From Sphingopyxis sp. HIX (GTDB taxonomy: Bacteria; Pseudomonadota; Alphaproteobacteria; Sphingomonadales; Sphingomonadaceae): a stretch of DNA of 64,000 nt. Position numbers and translations under genes: made by a program. Of the stretch, positions 1 to 7,622 are shown piece by piece (within the stretch, counting starts at the first letter, position 1; each line of letters starts with the position of its first letter). The stretch covers positions 1 through 64,000 of the forward strand of contig NZ_LNSB01000028.1 of NCBI RefSeq assembly GCF_001468285.1, read 5' to 3'. The notes beneath the pieces were generated by a model. The model was not told the origin of the DNA. It saw only the letters and a list, made by a program, of their open reading frames with translations, and ran no database searches.

Positions 1-447
1 CCCGCCCCCACCGGCCCCGACGCCCCAAATGGCCCCGACCGGGGCGCCACCTTCTACCACGGCACGCGCGCCGACCTCGCCGTCGGCGACCTGCTCGCCG
101 CGGGCTGGGCGAGCAATTACGCCGACCGCACCCCGCTCTCGTGGATCTATTTCTCCGCGGCGCTGGAGTCGGCGATCTGGGGCTGCGAGCTCGCCGCCGG
201 CCCGGAAGGAAATGAAAACGCCCGCGAGCGCATCTACATCGTCGAGCCGACCGGCGACTGGTTCGACGACCCCAATCTCACCGACAAGAAATTCCCCGGC
301 AACCCGACGCGCAGCTATCGCAGCCGCGCACCGCTGCGCATTATTGGCGAGGTCGAAAGCTGGACCCCGCACCCGCCCGAGGTGCTCGCCGCGATGAAGG
401 CCAACCTCGAACGGCTGAAGGCCGAGGGGGCGGAGATCATCGATTGA
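1..447 (+). CDS. arr: NAD+--rifampin ADP-ribosyltransferase, 5' end missing
   Basis: The frame is open from the first base of the window with no start codon, so the gene begins upstream; 148 residues are visible. The segment has the Arr signature: FYHGT near residue 18, a WIYFSAAL strand, IYIVEPTG, and the NLTDKKFPGNPTRSYR block. Enzymes of this family transfer ADP-ribose from NAD+ to the C23 hydroxyl of rifamycins and inactivate them in the cytoplasm. The visible part is close to the full family length of about 140 residues, so little is likely to be missing. It ends at the TGA at 445-447, and the next gene begins 42 bases later on the same strand. Chromosomal arr genes are scattered among environmental bacteria. 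The identity is recognised from motifs, and activity is inferred. Confidence 0.88.
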   Translation, partial: PAPTGPDAPNGPDRGATFYHGTRADLAVGDLLAAGWASNYADRTPLSWIYFSAALESAIWGCELAAGPEGNENARERIYIVEPTGDWFDDPNLTDKKFPGNPTRSYRSRAPLRIIGEVESWTPHPPEVLAAMKANLERLKAEGAEIID

Positions 448-489
448 GCGCCGCGCCGGCAGAGGGACAATGATCAGGGAGAACCGCCG

Positions 490-903
490 ATGACGATCCG
501 ACTTCTTGCCGCTGCCGCGCTCGCCGCGCTCCTCCTGCCCCTCGCCCCGGTCGCCGCCGAACCTGCGGCCGCGCCTGCGGCGGAGGCGCCTGCCGAACCG
601 CTCTTCGCGCTGATCCTCGCGCCGGGGCCCGCCTGGAAACCCGGCAAGCCTTTCGCCGAACAGGGGCTGCGGCCGCATTTCGACTATTGGATGGCGCTGT
701 TTCGCGAGGGCCGCATCGCCAGTGCGGGGCCCGTCGGCAGCGATAGCGGGCTCGTCCTGCTGCGCGCCGCCGACCAGGCGGCCGCCGATGCCATGCTCGC
801 CGCCGACCCCGCGATCGCCGCGGGCATCTTCACCGGCACTGTCCGCCGCTACGCGCCGCCGATGGTCAATCCCGCGGTGCTGCCTGGCAGGCCTCCGCGA
901 TAG
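490..903 (+). CDS. Secreted YciI-like domain protein
   Basis: A 137-residue protein with a hydrophobic Ala/Leu-rich signal peptide (about residues 1-23, VAAEP at the likely cleavage region) followed by a low-complexity Ala/Pro/Glu linker. Residues 40-125 resemble the YciI fold: a short strand FALILAPGPAW, then LRPHFDYWMALFREGRIASAGPV, which carries the usual conserved His-containing helix and the GP turn, then an alpha/beta second half with AADQAAADAMLAADP. YciI proteins are small ferredoxin-like proteins, some with dehalogenase-like or lactonase-like roles, and most have no known function. An exported version is less common than the cytoplasmic form. A purine-rich stretch (gggagaa) lies just upstream of the ATG. 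Confidence 0.7.
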   Translation: MTIRLLAAAALAALLLPLAPVAAEPAAAPAAEAPAEPLFALILAPGPAWKPGKPFAEQGLRPHFDYWMALFREGRIASAGPVGSDSGLVLLRAADQAAADAMLAADPAIAAGIFTGTVRRYAPPMVNPAVLPGRPPR

Positions 904-1002
904 GCGCGGAACGATGCATGCTTTCAAGGGTCTAGAAGGGCAGAGGGGCCATCCGCTTGCCCCGCGCCTTTCGCCCGGCACGCGACCTTTGGAGTGATGC
1001 CG

Positions 1003-1443
1003 ATGAACAGACTCATGATCCTTCCGCTTGCTGCCGCGACGGCACTCGCGGGCTGCGCCTCGACCGGCGGCTATGCCGGCTACGACGACGGCGGCTATGG
1101 CTATTACGACCGCGCCTATTCCGACCAATATGGCCGCTACGACTGGGACCGCCCCGATCCGCGGCGCAACGGCTATTATGCCGACGATTATTATCGCGGC
1201 GACCGCCGTTATCGCGAACGCCGGCTGTCGAACAGCGACCGCGTCTATCGCGGCCGCAACGGCCGATATTATTGCCGCCGCAACGATGGCTCGACCGGGT
1301 TGATCGTCGGCGCGATCGCCGGCGGCGTGCTCGGCAACGTCATCGCCGAAGGCCGCTCGGAAACGCTCGGCACGGTGATCGGTGCGGTCGCCGGCGGCGC
1401 GGCGGGCGCGGCGATCGACCGCGACAACGTGCGCTGCCGCTGA
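1003..1443 (+). CDS. Glycine-zipper 2TM-type outer-membrane lipoprotein
   Basis: A 146-residue lipoprotein. The lipobox LAGC comes after a short hydrophobic signal (MNRLMILPLAAATALAGC), so the mature protein would be lipidated at the Cys. A Tyr/Gly/Asp-rich middle (GGYGYYD, YYADDYYRGDRRYRER) leads to a C-terminal glycine-zipper segment, GLIVGAIAGGVLGNVIAEG and VIGAVAGGAAGAAI, typical of Rickettsia 17-kDa-antigen/SlyB-like 2TM proteins that insert in or cross the outer membrane. In-frame GTG (994) and ATG (997) codons precede the chosen start, but the GGAG at 991-994 is spaced correctly only for the ATG at 1003. Function beyond envelope structure cannot be read from the sequence. Confidence 0.78.
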   Translation: MNRLMILPLAAATALAGCASTGGYAGYDDGGYGYYDRAYSDQYGRYDWDRPDPRRNGYYADDYYRGDRRYRERRLSNSDRVYRGRNGRYYCRRNDGSTGLIVGAIAGGVLGNVIAEGRSETLGTVIGAVAGGAAGAAIDRDNVRCR

Positions 1444-1585
1444 CGCCGCCAGGAAGGGCCGTGCCGATGCGCAGAGGCGCACGCGGCGCGGCCCTTCGGC
1501 CCTGTTTGAATAGCAATGCAGCGCAGCGATACCGCTTCGCCGGCGAGACCCGACGTTATAGGCAGGAGAAAAAAGGGAGAGTGAC

Positions 1586-2395
1586 ATGATCGCCAACCTC
1601 GCCGCCGCGTTGCTGCTCGCCCTGCAGGCCACGCCCGCCGCGCCCGACCCGCGGCGCCCGACGCCGACGCTCGACCAGATCGCGCCCACCGTCCCCGACC
1701 TCGCGCGCCCCGCGGTGCTGATCGTCAGCAAGACCAACGGCTATCGCCACGACAGCATCGCCGAGGCGGTGCCGGCGATCGAGCGCCTCGTGAAGGCGCG
1801 CGGCTGGAGCAGCTTCGCGACCGAAAATGCCGCGGTGTTCAACCCCGACGCGCTCGCGAAATTCGACGTCATCGTCTTCGCCAACGCCAGCGGCGACATC
1901 TATACCCCCGACCAGCGCGCCGCCTTCCAGGCCTTCATTGCGCGCGGCGGCGGCTTCGTCGGCCTCCACAGCGCGGGCGACGGCAGCCATCCCGGCTGGT
2001 TCGTGCACTTGCGCGGCAACGGCCAATTCACCGGCCATCCGGGTGGCGCCGACCAGTTCCAGACCAGCGACCTGATTGTCGCCGACCGCGGCCACCCCGC
2101 GACCGCGCATCTTCCGGCTATGTGGCGCTGGACCGACGAATATTACAGCTGGGACGCCCCGCCCGCCCCCGACGCGCATGTCCTCGTCCGCCTCGACGAG
2201 GCGAAGATGCGCCTCGAACCCGAATTGCGGATGGGCGAGCATGCGCTGATCTGGTGGCGCTGCGAGGGCCGCGCGCGCATCTTCTATTCGGCGCTCGGCC
2301 ACAAGGCCGAGGCGTGGAGCGATGCCGCGCACCTCGAATTGCTCGACGGCGCGATCGGCTGGGCGGCGCGGAAGGAGGGCAAGGGCTGCGACTAG
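1586..2395 (+). CDS. ThuA-like domain protein, exported
   Basis: A 269-residue protein with an N-terminal hydrophobic segment (about 1-18) that looks like a signal peptide. From about residue 45 it follows the ThuA fold, a glutamine-amidotransferase-like alpha/beta domain: VLIVSKTNGYRHDSIAEAV, VIVFANASGDIYTPDQRAAF, and the diagnostic GGGFVGLHSAGDG followed by HPGWFVHLRGNGQFTGHP. The C-terminal YYSWDAPP..VLVRLDE and PLIWW-like segment (HALIWWRCEGRARIFYSALGH) is also family-typical. ThuA-type proteins are linked to sugar (often trehalose) utilisation, but the exported forms have no proven reaction. A strong purine-rich ribosome site (gcaggagaaaaaaggg) precedes the ATG. Confidence 0.82.
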   Translation: MIANLAAALLLALQATPAAPDPRRPTPTLDQIAPTVPDLARPAVLIVSKTNGYRHDSIAEAVPAIERLVKARGWSSFATENAAVFNPDALAKFDVIVFANASGDIYTPDQRAAFQAFIARGGGFVGLHSAGDGSHPGWFVHLRGNGQFTGHPGGADQFQTSDLIVADRGHPATAHLPAMWRWTDEYYSWDAPPAPDAHVLVRLDEAKMRLEPELRMGEHALIWWRCEGRARIFYSALGHKAEAWSDAAHLELLDGAIGWAARKEGKGCD

Positions 2396-2409
2396 GCCGC
2401 AGCGGCGGG

Positions 2410-2438
2410 TTGAATTTGTTCCCTATTTGTTCTAAATG
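2410..2438 (+). promoter_or_regulatory. LexA (SOS) box inside a sigma70-type promoter
   Basis: GTTC-N7-GTTC, the alphaproteobacterial LexA operator, lies at 2418-2432. It fills exactly the 17-base spacer between a -35-like TTGAAT (2410-2415) and a -10-like TAAATG (2433-2438). The downstream LigT-like gene starts at 2485. This geometry is what a LexA-repressed promoter should look like. A matching box precedes the paralogue near 8.3 kb. Confidence 0.7.
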
Positions 2439-2484
2439 CAGAGGCCATCGTTCAACCGCGATTCGTCGCGACGAGGAGCCGATC

Positions 2485-3018
2485 ATGCCCCGCAGAAGCT
2501 TCGCCAGACGCCCGCTCTACCTGATGGCCAAACCGCCCGCCGATGTCGCGGCGCGCATCCAGGCATTGCCGCGCTGCGACCGGGGCCGCGGCGCGGACCT
2601 GCTGCACGTCACCCTCGCCGCCTTCGTCGACCTTGCCGCGGCGCCCGTGGGTTTCCTCGAAATGCTGATGCGCGGGATCGACGGGTTCGAAGCCGGCGCC
2701 TTCGCGGTGCAGTTCGACCGGATCGAATGCCGCGACGCGACGACGCTGCGCAGTTCGCTGCCGCTGGTCGCGGCGTGGGATTTCCAGCGGCAGCTTGCCG
2801 AATATTTCCAGCGGCACGGCTTCACCGCCTTCAACCTGCCGACCGAGACGCACGTCACGATCGACTATCGCGGCGACGGCCTCGGCGCCGAGGCGATCGC
2901 GCCGGTCGAATGGACCGTCACCGAGATATTGCTCGTCGAAAGCGTCACCGGCGAGGGGCGCCATATCGTGCACGGTCGCTGGCCGCTGGCGGAATCCCGA
3001 TGCTGCGAAGCGGCCTAG
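2485..3018 (+). CDS. LigT-like 2H phosphodiesterase / 2'-5' RNA ligase family protein (copy 1)
   Basis: A 177-residue protein with the two HxT motifs of the 2H phosphoesterase superfamily: HVT at residues 41-43 and HVT at 123-125, each on a predicted strand. A LigT-like C-terminal strand (EILLVESVTGEGRHIVHGRWPL) follows. The family includes LigT/ThpR, which acts on 2'-5' RNA linkages or cyclic phosphates. The true substrate here is unknown. The ATG at 2485 is preceded by GAGGAG. The gene is the only one behind a LexA box at 2418-2432, which predicts induction by DNA damage. Its stop overlaps the stop of the convergent nat gene by four bases, through a shared CTAG. A second family member at 8.3 kb has the same operator arrangement. 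Confidence 0.85.
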   Translation: MPRRSFARRPLYLMAKPPADVAARIQALPRCDRGRGADLLHVTLAAFVDLAAAPVGFLEMLMRGIDGFEAGAFAVQFDRIECRDATTLRSSLPLVAAWDFQRQLAEYFQRHGFTAFNLPTETHVTIDYRGDGLGAEAIAPVEWTVTEILLVESVTGEGRHIVHGRWPLAESRCCEAA

Positions 3019-3860
3019 GCGGCGACTTCGATCACCGCCGCGCGCTCGATCGCGCGACGCCAGTGCGGCCGCACCGCCAGGCCGAAGGTCGATGCCAGCA
3101 CCGCCTCGATCTCGTCGGCGCCCAGATAGCGCTGCTCGGCGGCCGCGCCGCGCCGGCGGATCGTCAGCCGGTTGTCGCGCAGCGCTAGGCGCGCGTCGGC
3201 GGTGGTGCGCGCGGCGATCAGCTGGTGGCGGAAATGCGAGGCGGGGTGCTGCGACGTGTACCAGTTGCCGACCTCGTAATCCATCGGCGCCGCGGGCACG
3301 CGATCGACGTCATAGAGCGTCATCCAGCTGCCCTCGATATCGGCCTCGACCCGCCAGCCGCCGCCCGTATCGACGACGCGGCACGGCTCGTGCGCGGTCG
3401 GTTGCGCGCCCAGGGCGCCGAGGCGGAGCGGCGCCGCCGGCACCGCCGATCCGAAACCGACGTCGACCAGCCACGCCGCGCCGCCGATCGTCACGCGCGT
3501 CAGCTGGTGCGTGCGCGGGGTCGGCGGCGCATCGTCGGGCAGCATCCAGCGCACCCGCGCGATCAACCCCGCGACCTCGAAACCGAGCGCGCCCAGCACG
3601 CGCAGGAACAGCCCGTTCTGCTCGAAGCAATAGCCGCCGCGCCGCGCGCCGATCAGCTTGGCGTCGATCGCTACGGGGTCGAGGTCGACCCCCTCGCCGA
3701 CGAGCACGTCGATCGCCTCGAACGGAATCGCCGCGACATGCGCCGCCTGCAAGGCGGTGAGCACCTCGAGCGTCGGGGCAAGCGGCCCGTCATAACCGAT
3801 CCGCGCCAGATAGGCGGGAAGGTCGACGAGGGGCGGGGCGGCGTTGGCGGCTTGACTCAT
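3015..3860 (-). CDS. nat: Arylamine N-acetyltransferase
   Basis: A 281-residue protein of normal NAT length. The Cys-His-Asp catalytic triad is visible: C78 in RRGGYCFEQNGLF, H118 in PRTHQLTRV and D133 in WLVDVGFG. It transfers acetyl from acetyl-CoA to aromatic amines and hydrazines in the cytoplasm, contributing to xenobiotic or aromatic metabolism. An upstream in-frame ATG at 3887 exists, but the start at 3860 has a well-placed GGAGA. The gene follows an LRR gene and a DUF6065-like gene on the same strand, 62 bases downstream. A MerR-type promoter lies in that gap and overlaps the LRR stop, so nat probably has its own regulated transcription. Confidence 0.93.
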   Translation of the reverse strand: MSQAANAAPPLVDLPAYLARIGYDGPLAPTLEVLTALQAAHVAAIPFEAIDVLVGEGVDLDPVAIDAKLIGARRGGYCFEQNGLFLRVLGALGFEVAGLIARVRWMLPDDAPPTPRTHQLTRVTIGGAAWLVDVGFGSAVPAAPLRLGALGAQPTAHEPCRVVDTGGGWRVEADIEGSWMTLYDVDRVPAAPMDYEVGNWYTSQHPASHFRHQLIAARTTADARLALRDNRLTIRRRGAAAEQRYLGADEIEAVLASTFGLAVRPHWRRAIERAAVIEVAA

Positions 3861-3895
3861 GGGGCAAATCTCCGGTCGGCGAATCATCGGCCCGC

Positions 3896-3926
3896 CTTAT
3901 GAAAGCTCAACCCCGGTTGAGATCAA
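3896..3926 (-). promoter_or_regulatory. MerR-family-type promoter with dyad in a 19-base spacer (nat)
   Basis: Read on the minus strand, a -35 TTGATC (3926-3921) and a -10 CATAAG (3901-3896) are separated by 19 bases. Within this, CTCAACC-N2-GGTTGAG (3906-3921) forms a perfect 7-base dyad. An overlong spacer holding a dyad is the hallmark of promoters activated by MerR/SoxR-family regulators. No MerR gene is in the window, so the regulator is unknown. The dyad could alternatively be a weak terminator for the LRR gene, but it has no T-tract. Confidence 0.5.
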
Positions 3927-4666
3927 GCGCCGATCGCGAGATCGTAATTGTCGAACCACAGGCAGGCGATGTCGGGGCGCAGCGCCTTCAATTCCTCGAA
4001 GCGCGCCTTGGGCGCGAAGCGCGCACAGATCAGGTGGCGGAGCTCGGGGCAGGATGCGAGCGGGGTCAGCTCCTTGTCGACCAGGCGCACCGACGTCAGG
4101 CACAGCGCCTCGAAGCCAAAACCCGCGAGCGGCGCGAGCGACGCCAGCTTTTGCATCGTCCACAGGCTGCCCTCGATCCCCAGCACCGCCAGCTGGTCGC
4201 GCAGCGGCGCAAGCCATTCGAGCCCGTCCATATGCTTGGCATTTTCGACGAACAAATGGGTGAGCGCGGGAAGCCTGGTCAGCGGCGCGAAGTCGGTGAC
4301 GTTGCGCGGGCTGTCGAGCTTGAGGAAGCTGAGCCGCTCGAGTTTCGCCAGCCCCGAGAGGTCGCGCGCGGTCACCGGCCAGCCGAGCCACAGATAGTCG
4401 AGCGCCTCGAGCTCGCAAATCTCGTCGAGATAGGCTTGGTCGACCGCCGCGGCGAACAGCGTGGTCAGCTGGCGCTGCGCCCCGATGCCGCGATAGGACG
4501 CCTTTTCACGCGTCAGGCTGGCGAGCGTCGCATCGGGCGCGATGTCGGCCGCGCGTGCGACATGCGCGGCGCGCACCGCGTTCCAATCGGGCAGGCGGCG
4601 CAACCGGGCGTTGACGGGGTCGACGAGCGACAGATCATCGTCTTGGCCGCTCCCGTCTTCGGTCAT
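3923..4666 (-). CDS. Leucine-rich-repeat-like protein
   Basis: A 247-residue cytoplasmic-looking protein without signal peptide. From about residue 75 it has irregular leucine-rich repeats: ELEALDYLWLGW, LAKLERLSFLKLDS, LPALTHLFVEN, LAPLRDQLAVLGIEG, FEALCLTSVRL, and CPELRHLICARF, ending LKALRPDIACLWFDNYDL. Such curved repeats usually bind proteins. The partner is not evident. Its ATG overlaps the TGA of the upstream DUF6065-like gene (ATGA, 4663-4666), so the two are translationally coupled and probably work together. Immediately downstream is the nat promoter. I do not recognise a named family. Confidence 0.7.
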   Translation of the reverse strand: MTEDGSGQDDDLSLVDPVNARLRRLPDWNAVRAAHVARAADIAPDATLASLTREKASYRGIGAQRQLTTLFAAAVDQAYLDEICELEALDYLWLGWPVTARDLSGLAKLERLSFLKLDSPRNVTDFAPLTRLPALTHLFVENAKHMDGLEWLAPLRDQLAVLGIEGSLWTMQKLASLAPLAGFGFEALCLTSVRLVDKELTPLASCPELRHLICARFAPKARFEELKALRPDIACLWFDNYDLAIGA

Positions 4667-5439
4667 TTCTTGACCCGCCACTCGCGCATATAGGCCGATT
4701 CCTCGCCATATTTCTTGTCGCGCGCCGCCGCTTGCTCGGCCAACTCGGCTGCGGTCGAGCCGCGCGCGCGGTCCTGCTTGATCAGCGTGTCGCGGCGGAT
4801 CGGGATCAGCTGCGCGATCGGCGTCCCCGCGGGCAGCACATGCTCGCCGACCGGCCCGGTCCAGGCGAAGGGGAAGTTGACCGTCGTGTCGAAGCGGTCG
4901 CAATCGACGAAGCCCGAAAAGCAGGTGAAGGGCAGGTCGGGGCGGCTCAGCGGCTGGACGAACAGCACCGAATAGCCATCGGGGACCTTGACCCGCCACG
5001 GGTTGATGAATTTCAGCGGCATCACGCGCTCGAACGGCGGCTCGGGCGCGCCGATCTGCCCCGGGTGGTGCTGTTCGACCGGCTGGAAGGCGACACCCTC
5101 GGCCCAGCCCATGCGGATCGACACCCGGTCCTCGGGCACGTCGATCAGCACGTCGAAGGGCAAGGGGATGACGAAGCCCAGCGAAAAGGCGTCGGTCATC
5201 GGCAGGCAGGCCTTGGCGGTCATCGCGGGCAGGCCGTTCTCGTAGGTCATGCCCATCTCGCGGTTCAGCCGTTTGAACCAGTCGGGGGCGAAACGGATCG
5301 CGCGCTCGGGCGGCGGAATCTTGCCCGCGAGTTCGGGATCGCAGAGGAATTCGATCAGCGGCGCCTCGGTCGGGCGCGCGGGAGCGGGCGCGCCCTGCCC
5401 GCCCAGATCATAACGTATCCGATATTTGGAATCGCTCAT
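4663..5439 (-). CDS. DUF6065-like protein of unknown function
   Basis: A 258-residue soluble protein. Visible landmarks are PPERAIRFAPDWFKRLNREMG near residue 45, TAKACLPMTDAFSLGFVIPLPFDVLID near 75, PLKFINPWRVKVPDGYSVLFVQPLSRPDLPF near 140 and a C-terminal charged helix (AELAEQAAARDKKYGEE). The pattern resembles DUF6065, but I am not certain of that name and no function is known. The start at 5439 was chosen because residues before it (a longer frame reaches 5595) lack conserved character. It is coupled to the LRR gene by a 4-base ATGA overlap. The 5' end faces a divergent gene starting at 5577. Confidence 0.65.
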   Translation of the reverse strand: MSDSKYRIRYDLGGQGAPAPARPTEAPLIEFLCDPELAGKIPPPERAIRFAPDWFKRLNREMGMTYENGLPAMTAKACLPMTDAFSLGFVIPLPFDVLIDVPEDRVSIRMGWAEGVAFQPVEQHHPGQIGAPEPPFERVMPLKFINPWRVKVPDGYSVLFVQPLSRPDLPFTCFSGFVDCDRFDTTVNFPFAWTGPVGEHVLPAGTPIAQLIPIRRDTLIKQDRARGSTAAELAEQAAARDKKYGEESAYMREWRVKK

Positions 5440-5515
5440 CGCCCGTCCCTTGGCCCCGTCCGTCGCCGCCACCGTGTCGCAAAAGCTCCGCGCTGACAAC
5501 CGCCCGGTGGAGCGA

Positions 5516-5543
5516 TTGCCGCGCCGCGGCGCCATGCTATGAC
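5516..5543 (+). promoter_or_regulatory. Candidate sigma70 promoter for the NTF2-like gene
   Basis: TTGCCG (5516-5521), a 16-base spacer and TATGAC (5538-5543) lie 34 bases before the ATG at 5577. The match is moderate. Nothing else in this divergent gap looks better. Confidence 0.3.
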
Positions 5544-5576
5544 CATCGGACAAGGGTAAGGGAGGAACCGATCCGC

Positions 5577-6035
5577 ATGCACCGCTTCCGCGCAACAGCC
5601 TTGTCGCTCGGCGCCGTCCTCGCGATCCTCGCTGTACCCGCCCGCGCCGACGAGGTCGCGGCGATCACCGCCTTCGCCGACGCCTTCGATGCGGCGCAGA
5701 TCGCGCAGGACCGGGCCGCGCTCGAGGCGATGGTCGCCGACGACCTCGTCTTCATCGACGGCGACGGGCGGCGGCTCGGCAAAGGCGATTTCATCGCCGG
5801 CTGGACCGGCGTCGGTGATGATTACGACCCCGTCACGCTCACCGACCGCGTCATCACCGTGCTGGGCCCCGACGCCGGGCTCGCGAGCGCCGAGACCACG
5901 CTGTCGGGCCGCTCGGCGGGCAAGCCTTTCGCGGTGCGCATCCGCTTCACCGACATCTTCCGGCGCAAAGGCGATAGCTGGCAGGCGGTGCACATCCAGG
6001 TGACGCGCCTGCCGCCACGCACGGCGAGCGAGTGA
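5577..6035 (+). CDS. Secreted SnoaL/DUF4440-type (NTF2-fold) protein
   Basis: A 152-residue protein with a signal peptide (hydrophobic to about residue 20, ending PARADE). The rest has the NTF2-like cone fold layout: helix EVAAITAFADAFDAAQIAQDRAALEAMVADDLVFIDGDG, then strands including ETTLSGRSAGKPFAVRIRFTDIFRRKGDSWQAVHIQVTRL, whose end 'DSWQAVHIQVTRL' is characteristic of DUF4440 proteins. These are often periplasmic ketosteroid-isomerase-like proteins without a defined reaction. The stop overlaps the GTG start of the next gene (GTGA), so the two are co-translated. Confidence 0.75.
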   Translation: MHRFRATALSLGAVLAILAVPARADEVAAITAFADAFDAAQIAQDRAALEAMVADDLVFIDGDGRRLGKGDFIAGWTGVGDDYDPVTLTDRVITVLGPDAGLASAETTLSGRSAGKPFAVRIRFTDIFRRKGDSWQAVHIQVTRLPPRTASE

Positions 6036-7342
6036 GGGCGCTCCGCCTCGGCCGCCTGCTGTGGCGGGCCATCGCACTGTTGCTGCTGCTCTTCGCCGCG
6101 ACGGCGCTGTGGCTCGCGATCGCCGGATGGACGGCTTTCGGCGAGACCCCTTCGGGCACACGCCTCGCCAAGCTCGAGCGCTCGCCGCAATGGCGGGATG
6201 GCGCCTTCGCCAATCGCCGCGGCGGCTGGATCGACCGCGCCGCCGCCTATCGCAACCTGCTGACCGGTTCGGCGGTCACCGTACCCGAGCCCGATGCGCC
6301 GGTGCCCGCGGTCCGCCCCGCCGCGACGGCCTTCGCCGATCCGCCGCCCGGCGGGCTGCGCATCACCTGGTTCGGCCATTCCTCGACGCTCGTCGAAATC
6401 GACGGCGCGCGCGTGCTGACCGACCCGATGTGGAGCCGGACCGCGGGGCCGGTGGGCTGGGCCGGGCCGGGCCGCTGGTACGCGCCGCTGATCGCCATCG
6501 CCGACCTGCCGCCGATCGACGCGGTGGTGATCTCGCACGACCATTATGACCATCTCGACGAAGCCACGGTGCGCGCCCTCGACAAGCGCGGCACGACCTT
6601 CGTCGTCCCGCTCGGCATCGGATCGCACCTCGCCTATTGGGGCGTCGACGCCGGCCGCATCGTCGAGCTCGACTGGTGGGACAGCCATCGCATCGGGCCG
6701 CTGACGATCACCGCGACCCCGGCGCGCCACGCCTCGGGCCGGCTCGGCACCCAGAGCAACCGCACCCTATGGGCGGGCTTTGCCCTCGCCGGCCCCGCGC
6801 ACCGGGTCTGGTATTCGGGCGACACCGGCTTCATGCCGGAATTCGCCGAGATCGGGCAGCGGCTCGGGCCCTTCGACGCCACCCTGCTCGACGCCGGCCA
6901 ATATGACCCCGCCTGGCCCGACAATCACCTCGGTCCCGAACTCGCGGTCGAGGCGCACCGGCTCGTCCGCGGAAAGACGCTGGTGCCGATCCACTGGGCG
7001 CTGTTCACCCTCGCCCCGCACGGCTGGACCGAGCCCGGCGAACGTGTCCTCGCGGCCGCCCATTGCGCCGGGGTCGCCGTCACGATCCCGCGGCCGGGCG
7101 AATCCTTCGCCCCCGCCGCGCCGCCGCCCGCAAGGCGCTGGTGGCCGGGCGTCGCCTGGCAGACGGCAGCGCAGAAGCCTCAGCTCGCGACCGAGGACGG
7201 CGATCCGGCGAGGCGTTTCCGCGTGCCGCCCTGCGCCCAGGGGAAGAAAGGATTACGGGCGCGGAATAGCCCGGCCCCGGCAGCGCCATCCACGCCGCCG
7301 CCGGAGCCGGTCCCCCTTATGCCCCGTCGTCAGCAGCCATAG
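6032..7342 (+). CDS. Membrane-anchored MBL-fold metallohydrolase (UlaG/NAPE-PLD-like)
   Basis: A 436-residue protein beginning with GTG inside the previous stop. Residues 10-32 form one membrane anchor, so the enzyme should face the periplasm. The metallo-beta-lactamase domain starts near 108 (LRITWFGHSSTLVEIDGARVLTDPMWS) and has the metal motif H169-D170-H171-Y-D173-H174, followed by the ATPARHASGR and YSGDTGF blocks. The order FGHSS...SHDHYDHLD...SGDTG is that of the UlaG/NAPE-PLD-like branch, phosphodiesterases or lactonases. The substrate is not predictable. A basic, Pro-rich C-terminal extension of about 70 residues follows the domain and overlaps the end of a convergent small gene by 13 bases, so the extension may be dispensable. 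Confidence 0.85.
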   Translation: MRALRLGRLLWRAIALLLLLFAATALWLAIAGWTAFGETPSGTRLAKLERSPQWRDGAFANRRGGWIDRAAAYRNLLTGSAVTVPEPDAPVPAVRPAATAFADPPPGGLRITWFGHSSTLVEIDGARVLTDPMWSRTAGPVGWAGPGRWYAPLIAIADLPPIDAVVISHDHYDHLDEATVRALDKRGTTFVVPLGIGSHLAYWGVDAGRIVELDWWDSHRIGPLTITATPARHASGRLGTQSNRTLWAGFALAGPAHRVWYSGDTGFMPEFAEIGQRLGPFDATLLDAGQYDPAWPDNHLGPELAVEAHRLVRGKTLVPIHWALFTLAPHGWTEPGERVLAAAHCAGVAVTIPRPGESFAPAAPPPARRWWPGVAWQTAAQKPQLATEDGDPARRFRVPPCAQGKKGLRARNSPAPAAPSTPPPEPVPLMPRRQQP

Positions 7343-7527
7343 CCCCAATAATGGCCGTTGCTGCAATGGCACGATCCGCTGTGCCCCGAATCCCAGTCGC
7401 AATAATTGACATAGGTGCAGTGCGGGCACACCGAGTTGCCCGCGCGTTCGGGCGCCTTCAGCGGCGCCGCCTCCGCATCCGCCGCGCCGTCGCCGGCCAT
7501 CGGCACTTCCAGTGTCGTCTCGAACAT
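7330..7527 (-). CDS. Small Cys-rich zinc-ribbon-like protein
   Basis: A 65-residue protein with no signal peptide. Residues 1-32 are Ala/Glu rich, and the last 30 carry six cysteines in the order CPHC...C...CHC...C with interspersed His, Trp and Tyr. The CPxC plus CxC arrangement suggests a metal-binding (probably zinc) finger. The ATG at 7527 has a GGGAGAC ribosome site, and the longer upstream frame to 7626 lacks one. The 3' end overlaps the convergent metallohydrolase by 13 bases. I do not recognise the family. Confidence 0.55.
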   Translation of the reverse strand: MFETTLEVPMAGDGAADAEAAPLKAPERAGNSVCPHCTYVNYCDWDSGHSGSCHCSNGHYWGYGC

Positions 7528-7622
7528 CCGCCGTCTCCCACCACCGAAGGACCGCGGAAGTCTGGCGTCATGCTGCCGCCTGTATAGGATGGTTGCGCCA
7601 AATCGCCGTGCGGGCCGCGCAC

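Noticed and set aside
994..1002. GTG/ATG start of the lipoprotein at 994 or 997
   Set aside because: The GGAG at 991-994 overlaps or abuts those codons. The ATG at 1003 has proper spacing and starts a clean lipoprotein signal.
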